Assembly (NCBI RefSeq): GCF_015767275.1
Contig: NZ_JADWMY010000009.1
Location: 186,001-250,000, forward strand
Source: Herbaspirillum sp. AP02
GTDB taxonomy: Bacteria; Pseudomonadota; Gammaproteobacteria; Burkholderiales; Burkholderiaceae_D
Length of the DNA: 64,000 bases
Reading direction: 5' to 3'
Below, piece by piece: positions 45,379 through 54,022 of the stretch. Position numbers and translations under genes: made by a program. The notes under the pieces were generated by a model. The model saw only the letters and a list, made by a program, of their open reading frames with translations, did no database searches and had not been told where the DNA came from. Each line of letters opens with the position of its first letter. Position 1 is the first letter of the stretch.

Positions 45379-46879
45379 TCGACCACAGCACGATGGCTGC
45401 CGCCATCAGCGCCAGCAGCGCGGCCGCGGCAAAGGCATGCGCAAAGCCCTGGGCATAGGCATCTCGCGCCATCGCCAGCACCGCTGCCTGCCGATCTCCA
45501 TAAGCCTGCGCTGCCTGTACCATGTCGCCGGCCATCGCCCGCGCCGCGAACTGGGCTGCACGGTCAGGCGCCTCCTCGATGCCAGCCAGAGTCGACATCC
45601 CGCTCAGCATGCGGCCACGGGCCGACTCCGCCAGCACCGCGCCCAGGCCCGCAAAGCCGGCCAGCACACCCGTGAAGCGCGAGGTGGTACTGATGCCCGA
45701 GGCCATGCCGGCACGCTCGCGTGGCACATTGCCCATGATGGCCTTTTGCGTCTCGCCATTGAGCAGTCCACCGCCGCTACCCAGCACCGCCATGCCGAGG
45801 ATCACCAGCATCTGCGATCCCGACCCGGCCGCCCACATCATCAGCAGGTTGCCCAGTGCCGTCACGCCCAGTCCCAGCGCCAGCACCTGCGCCGAGGACA
45901 GGTAATGCCCCAATCGTCGACCCAGCTGCGGCAACAGCAGCATCGCCAGTGCAAAGGGCAGCATGCCCAGGCCGGTCTGCAGCGCGTTCAGGCCCCGCGC
46001 GTTCTGCAGGAACAGCGGCAGCAGCGACGCCATCACCTGGGCCGAGGCCGCATAGGCAAACATGGCCGCCACCGCCGCCACGAAACCGGCATGGCGAAAT
46101 AGCGACAGCTCCAGCATCGGATGCGCGCAACGGCGCTGCCAGGCGATGAAGAGCAGGAATAAAAATGCGCCGCCCAGACCACGGGCGACGCAAACAACGC
46201 TGGTCCACCCCTGTTCCGGACCCGTGATCAGGGCCCAGGTCAGCAGGAAGACCGCGCTGGAGAAAGACAGGATGCCCAGTGGGTCCAGCGGACGCGGCAG
46301 CGGATTGCGCGACTCCGGTACCTGCCGTCCTACCGCCATGTCCAGCAACAGGCAGGCCGGCAGGTTGATCGCGAACGCCCAGCGCCAGCCCAGCAGGGTA
46401 TTGATGACGGCTCCGATCAGCGGCGCCAGCACCATGGTCAGGCCCATGATGGCGCCCCACACTGCCCAGGCGCGAGCGCGTTCGCTCTCGTCATGGAAGG
46501 CGTGGCCGATCACCGCCAGCGAAGGCGCCAGCAGGAAAGCCGCCCCCACGCCCTGCAGCGCACGGGCCGCATACAGGGTCTGCGCCGTGGGGGCCAGTGC
46601 ACAAAGCAGCGAGGCCAGCGCGAACAGCGCCAGCCCACCCCGCAACACGCGCTTGCGGCCATAGCGATCGGCCATGGCACCGGCCGGCAGCAGCAGGGCG
46701 GCAAAGCACAGTACATAACTGCTGACCACCCATTCCACATCGCTGAAGGAAGCGTGCAGCTCACGCGCCACCGTGGGCAGGATGATGCCGACCACGTTGG
46801 TGTCCAGCACCGTCATGGCGCACCCCAGCGAACCGGTCAGCAGGATGCGACCGGCGGCGGAGGAAAAGGGCGAATGCAT
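45305..46879 (-). CDS. DHA2/EmrB-type MFS exporter
   Basis: A 524-residue inner-membrane drug:proton antiporter with about 14 predicted helices. The first helix begins GSLGCAMTVLDTNVVGIILPTV, the classic DHA2 motif with Asp in TM1, and motif A reads GAMADRYGRKRVLRGG. The substrate is unknown; an exporter of toxic compounds is likely. The C-terminal tail is cytosolic and short. Its 3' end overlaps the convergent sirtuin gene by 74 bases. The GlcG-like gene lies upstream on the same strand, 29 bases away, so co-transcription is possible. Confidence 0.92.
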   Translation of the reverse strand: MHSPFSSAAGRILLTGSLGCAMTVLDTNVVGIILPTVARELHASFSDVEWVVSSYVLCFAALLLPAGAMADRYGRKRVLRGGLALFALASLLCALAPTAQTLYAARALQGVGAAFLLAPSLAVIGHAFHDESERARAWAVWGAIMGLTMVLAPLIGAVINTLLGWRWAFAINLPACLLLDMAVGRQVPESRNPLPRPLDPLGILSFSSAVFLLTWALITGPEQGWTSVVCVARGLGGAFLFLLFIAWQRRCAHPMLELSLFRHAGFVAAVAAMFAYAASAQVMASLLPLFLQNARGLNALQTGLGMLPFALAMLLLPQLGRRLGHYLSSAQVLALGLGVTALGNLLMMWAAGSGSQMLVILGMAVLGSGGGLLNGETQKAIMGNVPRERAGMASGISTTSRFTGVLAGFAGLGAVLAESARGRMLSGMSTLAGIEEAPDRAAQFAARAMAGDMVQAAQAYGDRQAAVLAMARDAYAQGFAHAFAAAALLALMAAAIVLWSIRRVAVTAAVSPDAATPTRHPPAT

Positions 46880-46908
46880 GGCAGCGAGGGCGAGAGGGCA
46901 AGAGGGTC

Positions 46909-47388
46909 TTACTTCAACGCCGCCACGCCGGCCTTGGCGATTTCTTCATCGTGCTGGGGCGTATCGGCCGACACGCCGATGGCACCCACCACCTGACCGT
47001 CGGCCACCAGTGGCAGGCCGCCGCGCATCAGGACAAAGCCGCGTGCCGTGGCAGCTGCCGGGCGATTGCCATTGATCGCATCTTCCAGCGCCCCGCTCGG
47101 ACGGCGGAACAGTGCCGCCGTACGCGCCTTGCCCGGCGCGATCTCGACACCGGCCGGGACGGCCGCGTTGTCCATGCGCACCAGCGCCAGCGGCAGACCG
47201 GCGGCATCCACCACCGAGATCACGCAGGGCCAGTTTTCCGCCTGCGCCTTGGCCTGTGCGGCCTGCAGGACCTGTTGCGCAGCGGCCAGCGTCAGCACCG
47301 GCTGGGTCGGCAGGGTGGCGGCACCCGCCACATTGGCAACCAACAGGCCGGAGAGGGCCAGGGTGAACAATCGCTTCTTGATGATCAT
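46909..47388 (-). CDS. Exported GlcG/HbpS-family heme-binding protein
   Basis: A 159-residue protein of the GlcG/HbpS (DUF336) family. It has a signal peptide (residues about 1-23, ending VAGAA), then VLTLAAAQQVLQAAQAKAQAENWPCVISVVDAAGLPLALVRMDNA, a conserved opening, and GGLPLVADGQVVGAIGVSA near the C-terminus. Members bind heme or act in glycolate and redox functions; the exact role here is unknown. ATG at 47388 fits the signal peptide start. It is divergent from the LysR gene at 47548. Confidence 0.85.
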   Translation of the reverse strand: MIIKKRLFTLALSGLLVANVAGAATLPTQPVLTLAAAQQVLQAAQAKAQAENWPCVISVVDAAGLPLALVRMDNAAVPAGVEIAPGKARTAALFRRPSGALEDAINGNRPAAATARGFVLMRGGLPLVADGQVVGAIGVSADTPQHDEEIAKAGVAALK

Positions 47389-47547
47389 GGAATTCCTTTT
47401 CTGAAATACGGGGAGGGGAGAGGGTTCATTGAAACAGTCTCTATAATTCACTTCAATAATCATCAACCGCAACTTAATTAGTTTTAAACTAATTCAAGAA
47501 TGCCATCGCCCTCCCTCATCCATCATCCCTCACGCCGGAGCAAGCCC

Positions 47548-48450
47548 GTGGACCTACGACACCTGCGTTACTTCCTGACCGTCGCCGAAGAACTGCACTT
47601 CGCCCGCGCCGCCGAATTGCTGGGCATTGCCCCGCCCACGCTGTCGGTCCAGATCCAGGAGTTGGAACGCCAACTGCAGGTCCAGTTGTTCGCCCGCACC
47701 AAGCGCTCCGTATCACTGACCTCGGCCGGTCGTGATTTCGTCGGGCAGGCGCGCGCCGTGCTGGCTCGCTTCGAGCAGGCCATCGATGTGGGTCGCCGTG
47801 CCGGGCGCGGCGAGCTGGGCCGGGTCGAGATCGGCTACGTGGGATCGGCGGTATTCGGCGGCATCCTGCAGCAGCAGATCAGCGCCTTTCGCCGTCGGTG
47901 GCCGCAAGCCACGGTGCATGCCCGCGAGTGGCCGATGGCGCAACTCTCCGACGCGCTGGAGGAAGGCAAGGTCGATATTGCCTTCCTGCGCATGCCGGTA
48001 CCGCTGGGCGGCACACTACAGTCGCAGGTCCTGTTGCGCGACCGTTTCTGCCTGGCCCTGCCCTCCGATCATGCACTGGCAAGCGCGGGCGCTGCGGTGC
48101 GTTCACGGGCCTTGGCCGGCGAATCCTTCATCCTGCCCGAGCAGGAGCTGGGCAGTCGCGAGGTCTGGCGTCGTGGCGGTTTCGAGCCGCGCAGCATGAG
48201 CCGACCGGGTGGCCTGCTGGCAGTACTGGCCGAGGTATCGGTAGGTGCGGGCGTGGCGGTGGTGCCGGGTGTGCTGACCACGGTGGTGCAACTGCCCAAT
48301 GTCTGCTACCGGACGCTGGCGGGCGCCCCTATCGTCTCCGAAGTGGCGGCCATATTCCGCCGTCATGAGCGGGCGCCGGCGGTGCGCAACATGATCGCCG
48401 CGATCCGCACCAGCAAGGCGCTGCAGGTACACAGTCAGCAAGGGTCCTAG
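47548..48450 (+). CDS. LysR-family regulator in the sulfur region
   Basis: A 300-residue transcription factor starting at GTG 47548 (GGAG seven bases upstream; a longer start at 47500 is possible). The N-terminal motif RHLRYFLTVAEELHFARAAELLGIAPPTLSVQIQELERQL is of the CatM/BenM/HcaR-like subgroup. It is divergent from the GlcG-like gene and in the same direction as metQ, 188 bases upstream of it. It may regulate either. A sulfur role is inferred from neighbours only. Confidence 0.87.
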   Translation: MDLRHLRYFLTVAEELHFARAAELLGIAPPTLSVQIQELERQLQVQLFARTKRSVSLTSAGRDFVGQARAVLARFEQAIDVGRRAGRGELGRVEIGYVGSAVFGGILQQQISAFRRRWPQATVHAREWPMAQLSDALEEGKVDIAFLRMPVPLGGTLQSQVLLRDRFCLALPSDHALASAGAAVRSRALAGESFILPEQELGSREVWRRGGFEPRSMSRPGGLLAVLAEVSVGAGVAVVPGVLTTVVQLPNVCYRTLAGAPIVSEVAAIFRRHERAPAVRNMIAAIRTSKALQVHSQQGS

Positions 48451-48466
48451 GCAGGACACTGGCTCT

Positions 48467-48481
48467 GCATATTCTTATCCG
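48467..48481 (+). promoter_or_regulatory. Sulfur-region motif copy 1 (metQ-like leader)
   Basis: GCATATTCTTATCCG matches the pattern GCATA-N3-TYAT-N-CG found also before the flavin monooxygenase and ssuC genes. It lies 158 bases before the metQ-like start. Confidence 0.5.
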
Positions 48482-48638
48482 TTTTCCTTCGTTCATTCGG
48501 ACTGGTCAGCGGCCACATAATCCTTGGCCGGTTTCTCCTCCCAAGGAAATCATCCGCAGACCCCGCCCGCCGCGTTTCCACTCCAATGGCATGCAACCTG
48601 GCGACGGTCCTTTCCGCGACTACTGAAGGAAGTCCATC

Positions 48639-49493
48639 ATGCTGAAACAACTTGCAGGCCTTTTGTTCATCGGCGCTGCCGTGATTGCCGGCGCCCACGC
48701 CGCGCCACCCGCCGTGCCCGAACGCGAACTGAAGATCGGCTTCGTCCCCGGCCCCTACATCGATGAATTCAAGCTGGGCGTGCAACCCGAGTTGCAGAAG
48801 AAGGGCTACAAGATCCGCTACTATGAATTTTCCACCGGGCTGGAAGCCAACAGCGCCGTCTTCAAGGGCGATATCGATGCCAATGTGATGCAGCACTCGA
48901 TTTTCCTGGCCTCCTACAATGAGCGCAACAAGACCGACCTGGTGGGCATCGTACAGGTGCCCACGCCGCCCATGGGCCTGTATTCGCGCAAGCACAAGGA
49001 CTTGAACAACCTGAAGAAGGGCTTCACCGTCGCCGTGCCCAACGATCCGGTCAATCTGCAGCGCGCCCTGTGGATACTGCAAAGGCTGGGCTGGATCCGC
49101 ATTCGCGAGAACAAGCCGGTCGACGTCACCGAACTGGACGTGGTGGAAAACAAGGTGGGCCTGAAACTGGTGCTGCTGGAGAACGCCCAGGGCCCGCGTG
49201 CGCTGGACGACGCCGATTTCGCGGCGGTCCAGGGCAACTTCGCCATCTTCGCCAAACTCAAGCTGTCCGAGGCCTTCATCCTGGAAGACATGAAGCCGCC
49301 CTACATCAACGTGGTGGCCGTCAAGAAGACCCGCCAGGACGAGACCTATGCCCGCGATATCGCCCAGGCCTACCGCTCCGACTATTTCCAGAAGGCCATC
49401 CGCAGCGACCGCTTCTATGACGGTTTCACCCTGCCCGATTACTTCAGTAGCAAGGACCAGGACGACAAGAACCTCAAGCTGGGCAAGAACTGA
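48639..49493 (+). CDS. MetQ/NlpA-type ABC solute-binding protein
   Basis: A 284-residue periplasmic binding protein of the NlpA/MetQ family. The signal peptide covers about residues 1-21, ending AGAHA. There is no lipobox cysteine, so unlike MetQ it is probably a free periplasmic protein. The family pattern LKIGFVPGPYIDEFKLGVQPELQKKGYKIRYYEFSTGLEANSAVFKGDIDANVMQHSIFL is present. Likely substrates are methionine or a related sulfur compound, but the permease and ATPase partners are not adjacent. AAGGAAG lies before ATG. Confidence 0.9.
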   Translation: MLKQLAGLLFIGAAVIAGAHAAPPAVPERELKIGFVPGPYIDEFKLGVQPELQKKGYKIRYYEFSTGLEANSAVFKGDIDANVMQHSIFLASYNERNKTDLVGIVQVPTPPMGLYSRKHKDLNNLKKGFTVAVPNDPVNLQRALWILQRLGWIRIRENKPVDVTELDVVENKVGLKLVLLENAQGPRALDDADFAAVQGNFAIFAKLKLSEAFILEDMKPPYINVVAVKKTRQDETYARDIAQAYRSDYFQKAIRSDRFYDGFTLPDYFSSKDQDDKNLKLGKN

Positions 49494-49523
49494 TTGGTTC
49501 ATCGCCGCCACGGCACCGTCAAG

Positions 49524-49563
49524 CAAAAGGCGCGCACCCGGTCGTTCCGGGGCGAGCCTTTTG
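49524..49563. terminator. Bidirectional terminator between metQ-like and monooxygenase genes
   Basis: Arms CAAAAGGC and GCCTTTTG pair perfectly around a GC-rich centre, in a 93-base gap between convergent stops. The A and T stretches serve both directions. Confidence 0.7.
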
Positions 49564-49586
49564 TCTATCGTGCTTGATCCGGATGC

Positions 49587-50927
49587 TCAGGCCGCTCTGG
49601 CCTGGCCACCGGTGCTGGCAGGATGTACGAGTCCGAAATGGGAACGCAGGGTCTTGCCCTGGTAGTCGCGGCGGAACAGTCCGCGTTGTTGCAGCAACGG
49701 CACCACGCCATCGACGAAGTGCTGCAGACCATCCGGCAGGGCATCGGGCATCAGGTTGAAACCGTCGGCGGCGCCCGACTTGAACCACAGTTCGATGTCA
49801 TCGGCAATCTGTTCTGGCGTGCCGACCAGTACCCGGTGACCGCCGCCACCGCACAGGGCACGGATGACGTCGCGCACCGTGTGCGGTCGCCCCTTCACCA
49901 ACGACAGCGTGGCATGGAAGAAGGTGTGATTGCCATTGCCGCCACCGGGCAGGGCCAGCTGGTCCGGCAGTGGCCGATCCAGGTCCAGGCTTTCCACCGG
50001 CACCCCGAGGATGCCGGCCAGGCGCTTCAGGCTATAGCGCCAGGGTATGTTGTCGATCAGTTCGTCGCGTCGGCGCAGTGCCTCGGCTTCGGTGGCGCCG
50101 ATGATGGTGGCCAGTCCCGGCAGGATCTTGACCGCATGGGGACCGCGTCCGAGTTGTGCGGCGCGGGTATTGATGGCGCGACTGTAGGCCAGCGATTCTT
50201 CCACGGTATGGGCCGCCGAGAAGACCGCCTCCGCATGACGTGCGGCCAGCTCCTGGCCATCTCCCGATCCGCCGGCCTGTACCAGGACCGGCTGTCCTTG
50301 CGGTGTGCGTGGCAGGTTCAGCGGGCCGTGCACCTGGAAGTGGCTGCCGCGATGGGCGATGGGATGCACCCGGCTGTCATCAATGAAACGACCGCTGACC
50401 TTGTCGGCCACCAGCGCCTCGTCTTCCCAGCTGTTCCATAGCGACTTGACCACCTGGGTGAATTCGTCCGCGCGCGCATAGCGCGCCGCATGGTCGGGGA
50501 CCTTGTCCAGGCCGAAATTGCGGGCCGATGCGACATCGGCAGTGGTGACGATGTTCCAGCCGGCACGACCGCCGCTGACATGGTCCAGCGTCGCGAAGCG
50601 GCGTGCAATATTGTAGGGTTCGTTGTAACTGGTGGAGGCCGTACCGATGACGCCGATATGGGTGGTCGCGGCCGCCACCGTGGCCAGCAGAATCGTCGGT
50701 TCCAGTGCCGTGATGGGACGAAAGTCGATCTGTTCGATGATGGCCGCGTTGTCGGCCAGGAACACCGCATCGAATTTGGCCGCCTCGGCCAGGCGCGCCA
50801 CCTTGACATAATGCGCAGCATCAATGAAGGCCAGCGGATCGGCATGCGGCAGGCGCCACGCCGAAGGGATGAAGCCGGAATGCAGGATATTGACGTTCAG
50901 GTGCAACTGCCGTGGGGGCTGGCTCAT
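49587..50927 (-). CDS. Flavin-dependent monooxygenase, NtaA/SnaA/DszA type
   Basis: A 446-residue TIM-barrel bacterial-luciferase-family oxygenase using reduced FMN. It has HLNVNILHSGFIPSAWRLPHADPLAFIDAAHYVKVARLAEAAKFDAVFLADN at the N-terminus and HVSGGRAGWNIVTTADVASARNFGL, typical of the NtaA/SnaA/SoxA(DszA) group that opens C-N or C-S bonds (nitrilotriacetate, sulfones). ATG 50927 is chosen over 51098 because the family starts there; the extension is basic and unrelated. It lies between MetQ-like and ssu genes and shares their promoter motif, so a sulfur source such as a sulfone or thioether is likely. The substrate is not proven. Confidence 0.88.
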   Translation of the reverse strand: MSQPPRQLHLNVNILHSGFIPSAWRLPHADPLAFIDAAHYVKVARLAEAAKFDAVFLADNAAIIEQIDFRPITALEPTILLATVAAATTHIGVIGTASTSYNEPYNIARRFATLDHVSGGRAGWNIVTTADVASARNFGLDKVPDHAARYARADEFTQVVKSLWNSWEDEALVADKVSGRFIDDSRVHPIAHRGSHFQVHGPLNLPRTPQGQPVLVQAGGSGDGQELAARHAEAVFSAAHTVEESLAYSRAINTRAAQLGRGPHAVKILPGLATIIGATEAEALRRRDELIDNIPWRYSLKRLAGILGVPVESLDLDRPLPDQLALPGGGNGNHTFFHATLSLVKGRPHTVRDVIRALCGGGGHRVLVGTPEQIADDIELWFKSGAADGFNLMPDALPDGLQHFVDGVVPLLQQRGLFRRDYQGKTLRSHFGLVHPASTGGQARAA

Positions 50928-51081
50928 GGGGGCTCCGGGGAGGGGAACGGCTCGTGGCGCGCGCGCGGGGTCAGGCCGTACGCAGGCGAAACTGACCGGT
51001 CGCGCTCCATGGAGACATTCCTGATGGTGGGAAATCCACCGATTCTGTGCTGGCCAACCGGGCAGCGGCCACGAATATATC

Positions 51082-51096
51082 CGCATAAACTTATGC
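51082..51096 (-). promoter_or_regulatory. Sulfur-region motif copy 2 (monooxygenase leader)
   Basis: On the minus strand GCATAAGTTTATGCG fits GCATA-N3-TYAT-N-CG. The core GCATAAACTTATGC (51083-51096) is also a perfect palindrome on the plus strand. It lies about 155-169 bases before the monooxygenase start and 78 bases before the divergent DUF4105 gene. Confidence 0.5.
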
Positions 51097-51173
51097 ACCC
51101 GGGACGGCTACAATGCCCGGGAGCGAGGGGAGGGACCCCGACGCCAGACCAATAACAAGCTTGCGTGACGTCA

Positions 51174-52193
51174 ATGAGCCTTCTTTTTATCGTATTACTG
51201 ATCTTGCTGGCCAGCCTGGTGCTGGGGCTGGCGGTCTGGGGTGGGTTTGCGCTCTGGTATCAGTGCCCGGGGCCGCGCTGGGTGCGTCTGCTGGTGATGG
51301 CGGCATGGAGTCTGCCTGCGCTGGCAACACTGGCTGCATTGGCCGGTGCGGGTGGCGCATCGGGTGGATGGGCGCTGGCGTTCGTGCTGGCGCTGGTGGT
51401 GTTGCTGTGGTGGTGGCGTGGCATCCGTGCTTCCCATGATCGGGTCTGGGCCGACGATGTGGCGTGCATGCTGGTCTCGCAGGTCAATGGTGATCGCGTC
51501 AGGCTGGACAATGTCCGCAACTTCGAATGGCGCAGCGAGACCGACTACGACGTGCGCTGGGAGTCGCGTGACTACGATCTGTCGCAACTGGTCTCGGCGG
51601 ACCTGCTGCTGTCCTACTGGATGGGGCCGGCGATTGCGCACACCCTGGTTTCCTTCGGGTTTGCCGATGGCCGGCGCCTGGTGTTTTCGCTGGAAATCCG
51701 GCGCGAACGCGGCGAATCCTTTTCGGCCCTGGGCGGCTTCTTCCGCAAGTTCGAGGCCGTCATCGTCGCCGCCGACGAGCGCGACATCGTCCGTACCCGT
51801 ACCAATGCCCGTGGCGAGGATGTCTACCTGTATCGCCTGCAACTGCGCCCCGACCAGTTGCGCAAGGTCTTCCTCGGATATCTGGAACGCGCCGCGCAGT
51901 TGCGCGCTAAGCCGCGCTTCTACAACACCCTCACCAGCAACTGCACCACCATCGTCTTCGAGTTGGCGCGCCGTCTTTCCCCCTCGTTGCCGCTGGACTA
52001 TCGGCTGCTGCTTTCCGGCTACTTCGCCGGTTACGTGTTCGACCATGGGGTATTGACGCCCGGCTACCGCTTCGACCAACTGCGCCAGGCAGGCCGCATC
52101 ACCGAACGCGCCTTGCAGAGCGCTCCTGGCGACGACTACAGCAAGCTGATCCGGCTTGGCGTGCCGGGTGTGGGCGAAGACGAGCTACGCTGA
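51174..52193 (+). CDS. DUF4105-domain membrane protein
   Basis: A 339-residue protein with three predicted N-terminal membrane helices (residues about 4-30, 42-58 and 66-82), then a DUF4105 domain: RNFEWRSETDYDVRWESRDYDLSQLVSADLLLSYWMGPAIAHTLVSFGFADGRRLVFSLEIRRERGE. DUF4105 is related to LNT-like/papain-type or amidase folds; NLTSNCTT (here NTLTSNCTTIVFEL) contains a candidate catalytic cysteine. The function is unknown. The start may be GTG 51165 or ATG 51174. It is divergent from the monooxygenase gene. Confidence 0.8.
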   Translation: MSLLFIVLLILLASLVLGLAVWGGFALWYQCPGPRWVRLLVMAAWSLPALATLAALAGAGGASGGWALAFVLALVVLLWWWRGIRASHDRVWADDVACMLVSQVNGDRVRLDNVRNFEWRSETDYDVRWESRDYDLSQLVSADLLLSYWMGPAIAHTLVSFGFADGRRLVFSLEIRRERGESFSALGGFFRKFEAVIVAADERDIVRTRTNARGEDVYLYRLQLRPDQLRKVFLGYLERAAQLRAKPRFYNTLTSNCTTIVFELARRLSPSLPLDYRLLLSGYFAGYVFDHGVLTPGYRFDQLRQAGRITERALQSAPGDDYSKLIRLGVPGVGEDELR

Positions 52194-52234
52194 AACAGCG
52201 CGGCAAAGTCCAAATCCGTTTACCAACTATCCAA

Positions 52235-52249
52235 GCATAAAATCATTCG
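52235..52249 (+). promoter_or_regulatory. Sulfur-region motif copy 3 (ssu leader)
   Basis: GCATAAAATCATTCG fits GCATA-N3-TYAT-N-CG and lies about 95 bases before the ssuC start. Confidence 0.5.
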
Positions 52250-52343
52250 TATTCGCCCACCGCGAAGCTGATTAGCATTTCCTTCCTGCGCCAACGTGGT
52301 TGCGCACCCTGCGCATCCTGAATCGTCAGAGAAGGAAATCCCC

Positions 52344-53225
52344 ATGTCCGAAGCGGTGAATCATTTCCCCTTGCCGGCCGCCGCCGAGTCCTCCCCGGTG
52401 CGCCGCTCGCACCCACGGCGCTCATTGCGTTCCTTGCGTCTCTTGCATGAGCTGGGCAGTCGCAGCCTGTTCCTGCTCTCCTGGACTGCGCCGCTGCTCC
52501 TGCTGTTGCTGTGGGAAGCCTTCGCCCGTGCCGGCGTGCTCTCGCCGCAAGTGTTGCCGGCACCCAGCAAGGTGCTGCAGACCGCGCTGCGGCTGATCGA
52601 GCAGGGACGCCTGCTCTCCGACCTCGGCGCCAGTCTGCTGCGTGCCGCCGCCGGCTTCGTCATCGGCGGCAGCCTCGGCTTCGTGTTGGGGACGCTGGTG
52701 GGCTTCTCGCGGCTGGCCGAGGCGCTGTTCGACCGTAGCGTGCAGATGGTGCGCGCCGTCCCCTTCCTGGCGGCGTTGCCGCTGGTGATCGTGTGGTTCG
52801 GGGTGGGCGAGGGCGGCAAGGTGTTCCTGGTCTCCCTGGGGGTGCTGTTCCCGATCTATATCAATACCGTGCTAGGCATCCGTCAGGTCGATCCCAAGCT
52901 GCTCGAACTGGGCCGCGTGACCGGCCTCTCCAACTGGACCCTGATCCGTCGCATCGTGCTGCCCGGTGCCTTGCCCTCGATCCTGGCCGGGGTGCGCTAT
53001 GCATTGGCGGTGGCCTGGCTGGCACTGGTGATCGCCGAGACCATCGCTGCCAATACCGGCATCGGTTCGCTGGCCATGGATGCGCGTGAATTCCTGCAGA
53101 CCGATGTGATCGTGCTGACCATCGTCATCTACGCCGGCATCGGCGTGGTCTCGGACGCCATTGCCCGCCTGCTGGAACGTCGCCTGCTGGCCTGGCATCC
53201 CAACTACGCTGCCAAGGGGAAATGA
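52344..53225 (+). CDS. ssuC: Aliphatic sulfonate ABC transporter permease
   Basis: A 293-residue permease with about six helices. The EAA-type loop LLELGRVTGLSNWTLIRRIVLPGALPSILAGVRYALAVAWLALVIAE matches SsuC. It begins the ssu cluster; order is permease, ATPase, binding protein, monooxygenase. ATG 52344 has GAAGGAAA upstream. Its stop overlaps the ATPase start (ATGATG). Confidence 0.92.
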   Translation: MSEAVNHFPLPAAAESSPVRRSHPRRSLRSLRLLHELGSRSLFLLSWTAPLLLLLLWEAFARAGVLSPQVLPAPSKVLQTALRLIEQGRLLSDLGASLLRAAAGFVIGGSLGFVLGTLVGFSRLAEALFDRSVQMVRAVPFLAALPLVIVWFGVGEGGKVFLVSLGVLFPIYINTVLGIRQVDPKLLELGRVTGLSNWTLIRRIVLPGALPSILAGVRYALAVAWLALVIAETIAANTGIGSLAMDAREFLQTDVIVLTIVIYAGIGVVSDAIARLLERRLLAWHPNYAAKGK

Positions 53226-53974
53226 TGAGCACCACCACCCAACCCATGCATCCGGCCGGCGTCGATGAGATCGCCGTACAGGTCGCCGGTCTCAAGCGCC
53301 GCTATGGACAGCGCACCGTCATCCAGGGACTGGACCTGCGCATCCATCGCGGCGAGTTCGTGGCGCTGCTGGGGGAGAGCGGATGTGGCAAGACTACCTT
53401 GCTGCGTGCCCTGGCGGGGCTGGACGCTATCGATGGTGGCCGCATCGATGGTCCGGCGCAACCGGCCGTGGTGTTCCAGGAACCGCGCCTGATCCCGTGG
53501 GACGCCCTCTGGCGCAACGTCGCCCTGGGGCTGGACGACAAGATCGGCAAGCCGCTCGCGCAGGCGGCGCTGGAAGAAGTTGGCCTGGGTGGCCGCAGCG
53601 ACGATTGGCCCCGCAATCTCTCCGGCGGCCAGGCCCAGCGCGTGGCGCTGGCACGTGCCCTGGTGCGCGAGCCGCGCCTGCTGCTGCTGGACGAGCCCTT
53701 TGCCGCCCTGGATGCCCTGACCCGCATCCGCATGCATGCCCTGGTGCGCCAACTGCTGGCGCGCCATCGTCCCGGTGTGTTGCTGGTCACGCACGATGTC
53801 GATGAAGCCATCGTCCTGGCCGACCGCATCCTGGTCATGCGCGATGGTGCCATCGCCAGCGATCACCGCGTCGCGCCCGAGGCTGCCCATCACCGTGCCC
53901 ACCCGGCGGCCGAGGCCCTGCGCACGCAATTGCTGGCCGAGCTGGGCGTGGCGGCTGCCGATGCGCTGCATTAA
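53222..53974 (+). CDS. ssuB: Aliphatic sulfonate ABC transporter ATPase
   Basis: A 250-residue ABC ATPase of the SsuB/TauB group: Walker A GESGCGKTTLLR, signature LSGGQAQRVALARAL, Walker B LLLLDEPFAALD, switch His in VTHDVDEA. The start overlaps the ssuC stop (ATGATGA), so translation is coupled. It drives uptake of sulfonates under sulfur limitation. Confidence 0.92.
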   Translation: MMSTTTQPMHPAGVDEIAVQVAGLKRRYGQRTVIQGLDLRIHRGEFVALLGESGCGKTTLLRALAGLDAIDGGRIDGPAQPAVVFQEPRLIPWDALWRNVALGLDDKIGKPLAQAALEEVGLGGRSDDWPRNLSGGQAQRVALARALVREPRLLLLDEPFAALDALTRIRMHALVRQLLARHRPGVLLVTHDVDEAIVLADRILVMRDGAIASDHRVAPEAAHHRAHPAAEALRTQLLAELGVAAADALH

Positions 53975-54022
53975 TCCCGATTCAATGCCGATCCGATTTC
54001 CCTTCACCATCACTGAACGCTC

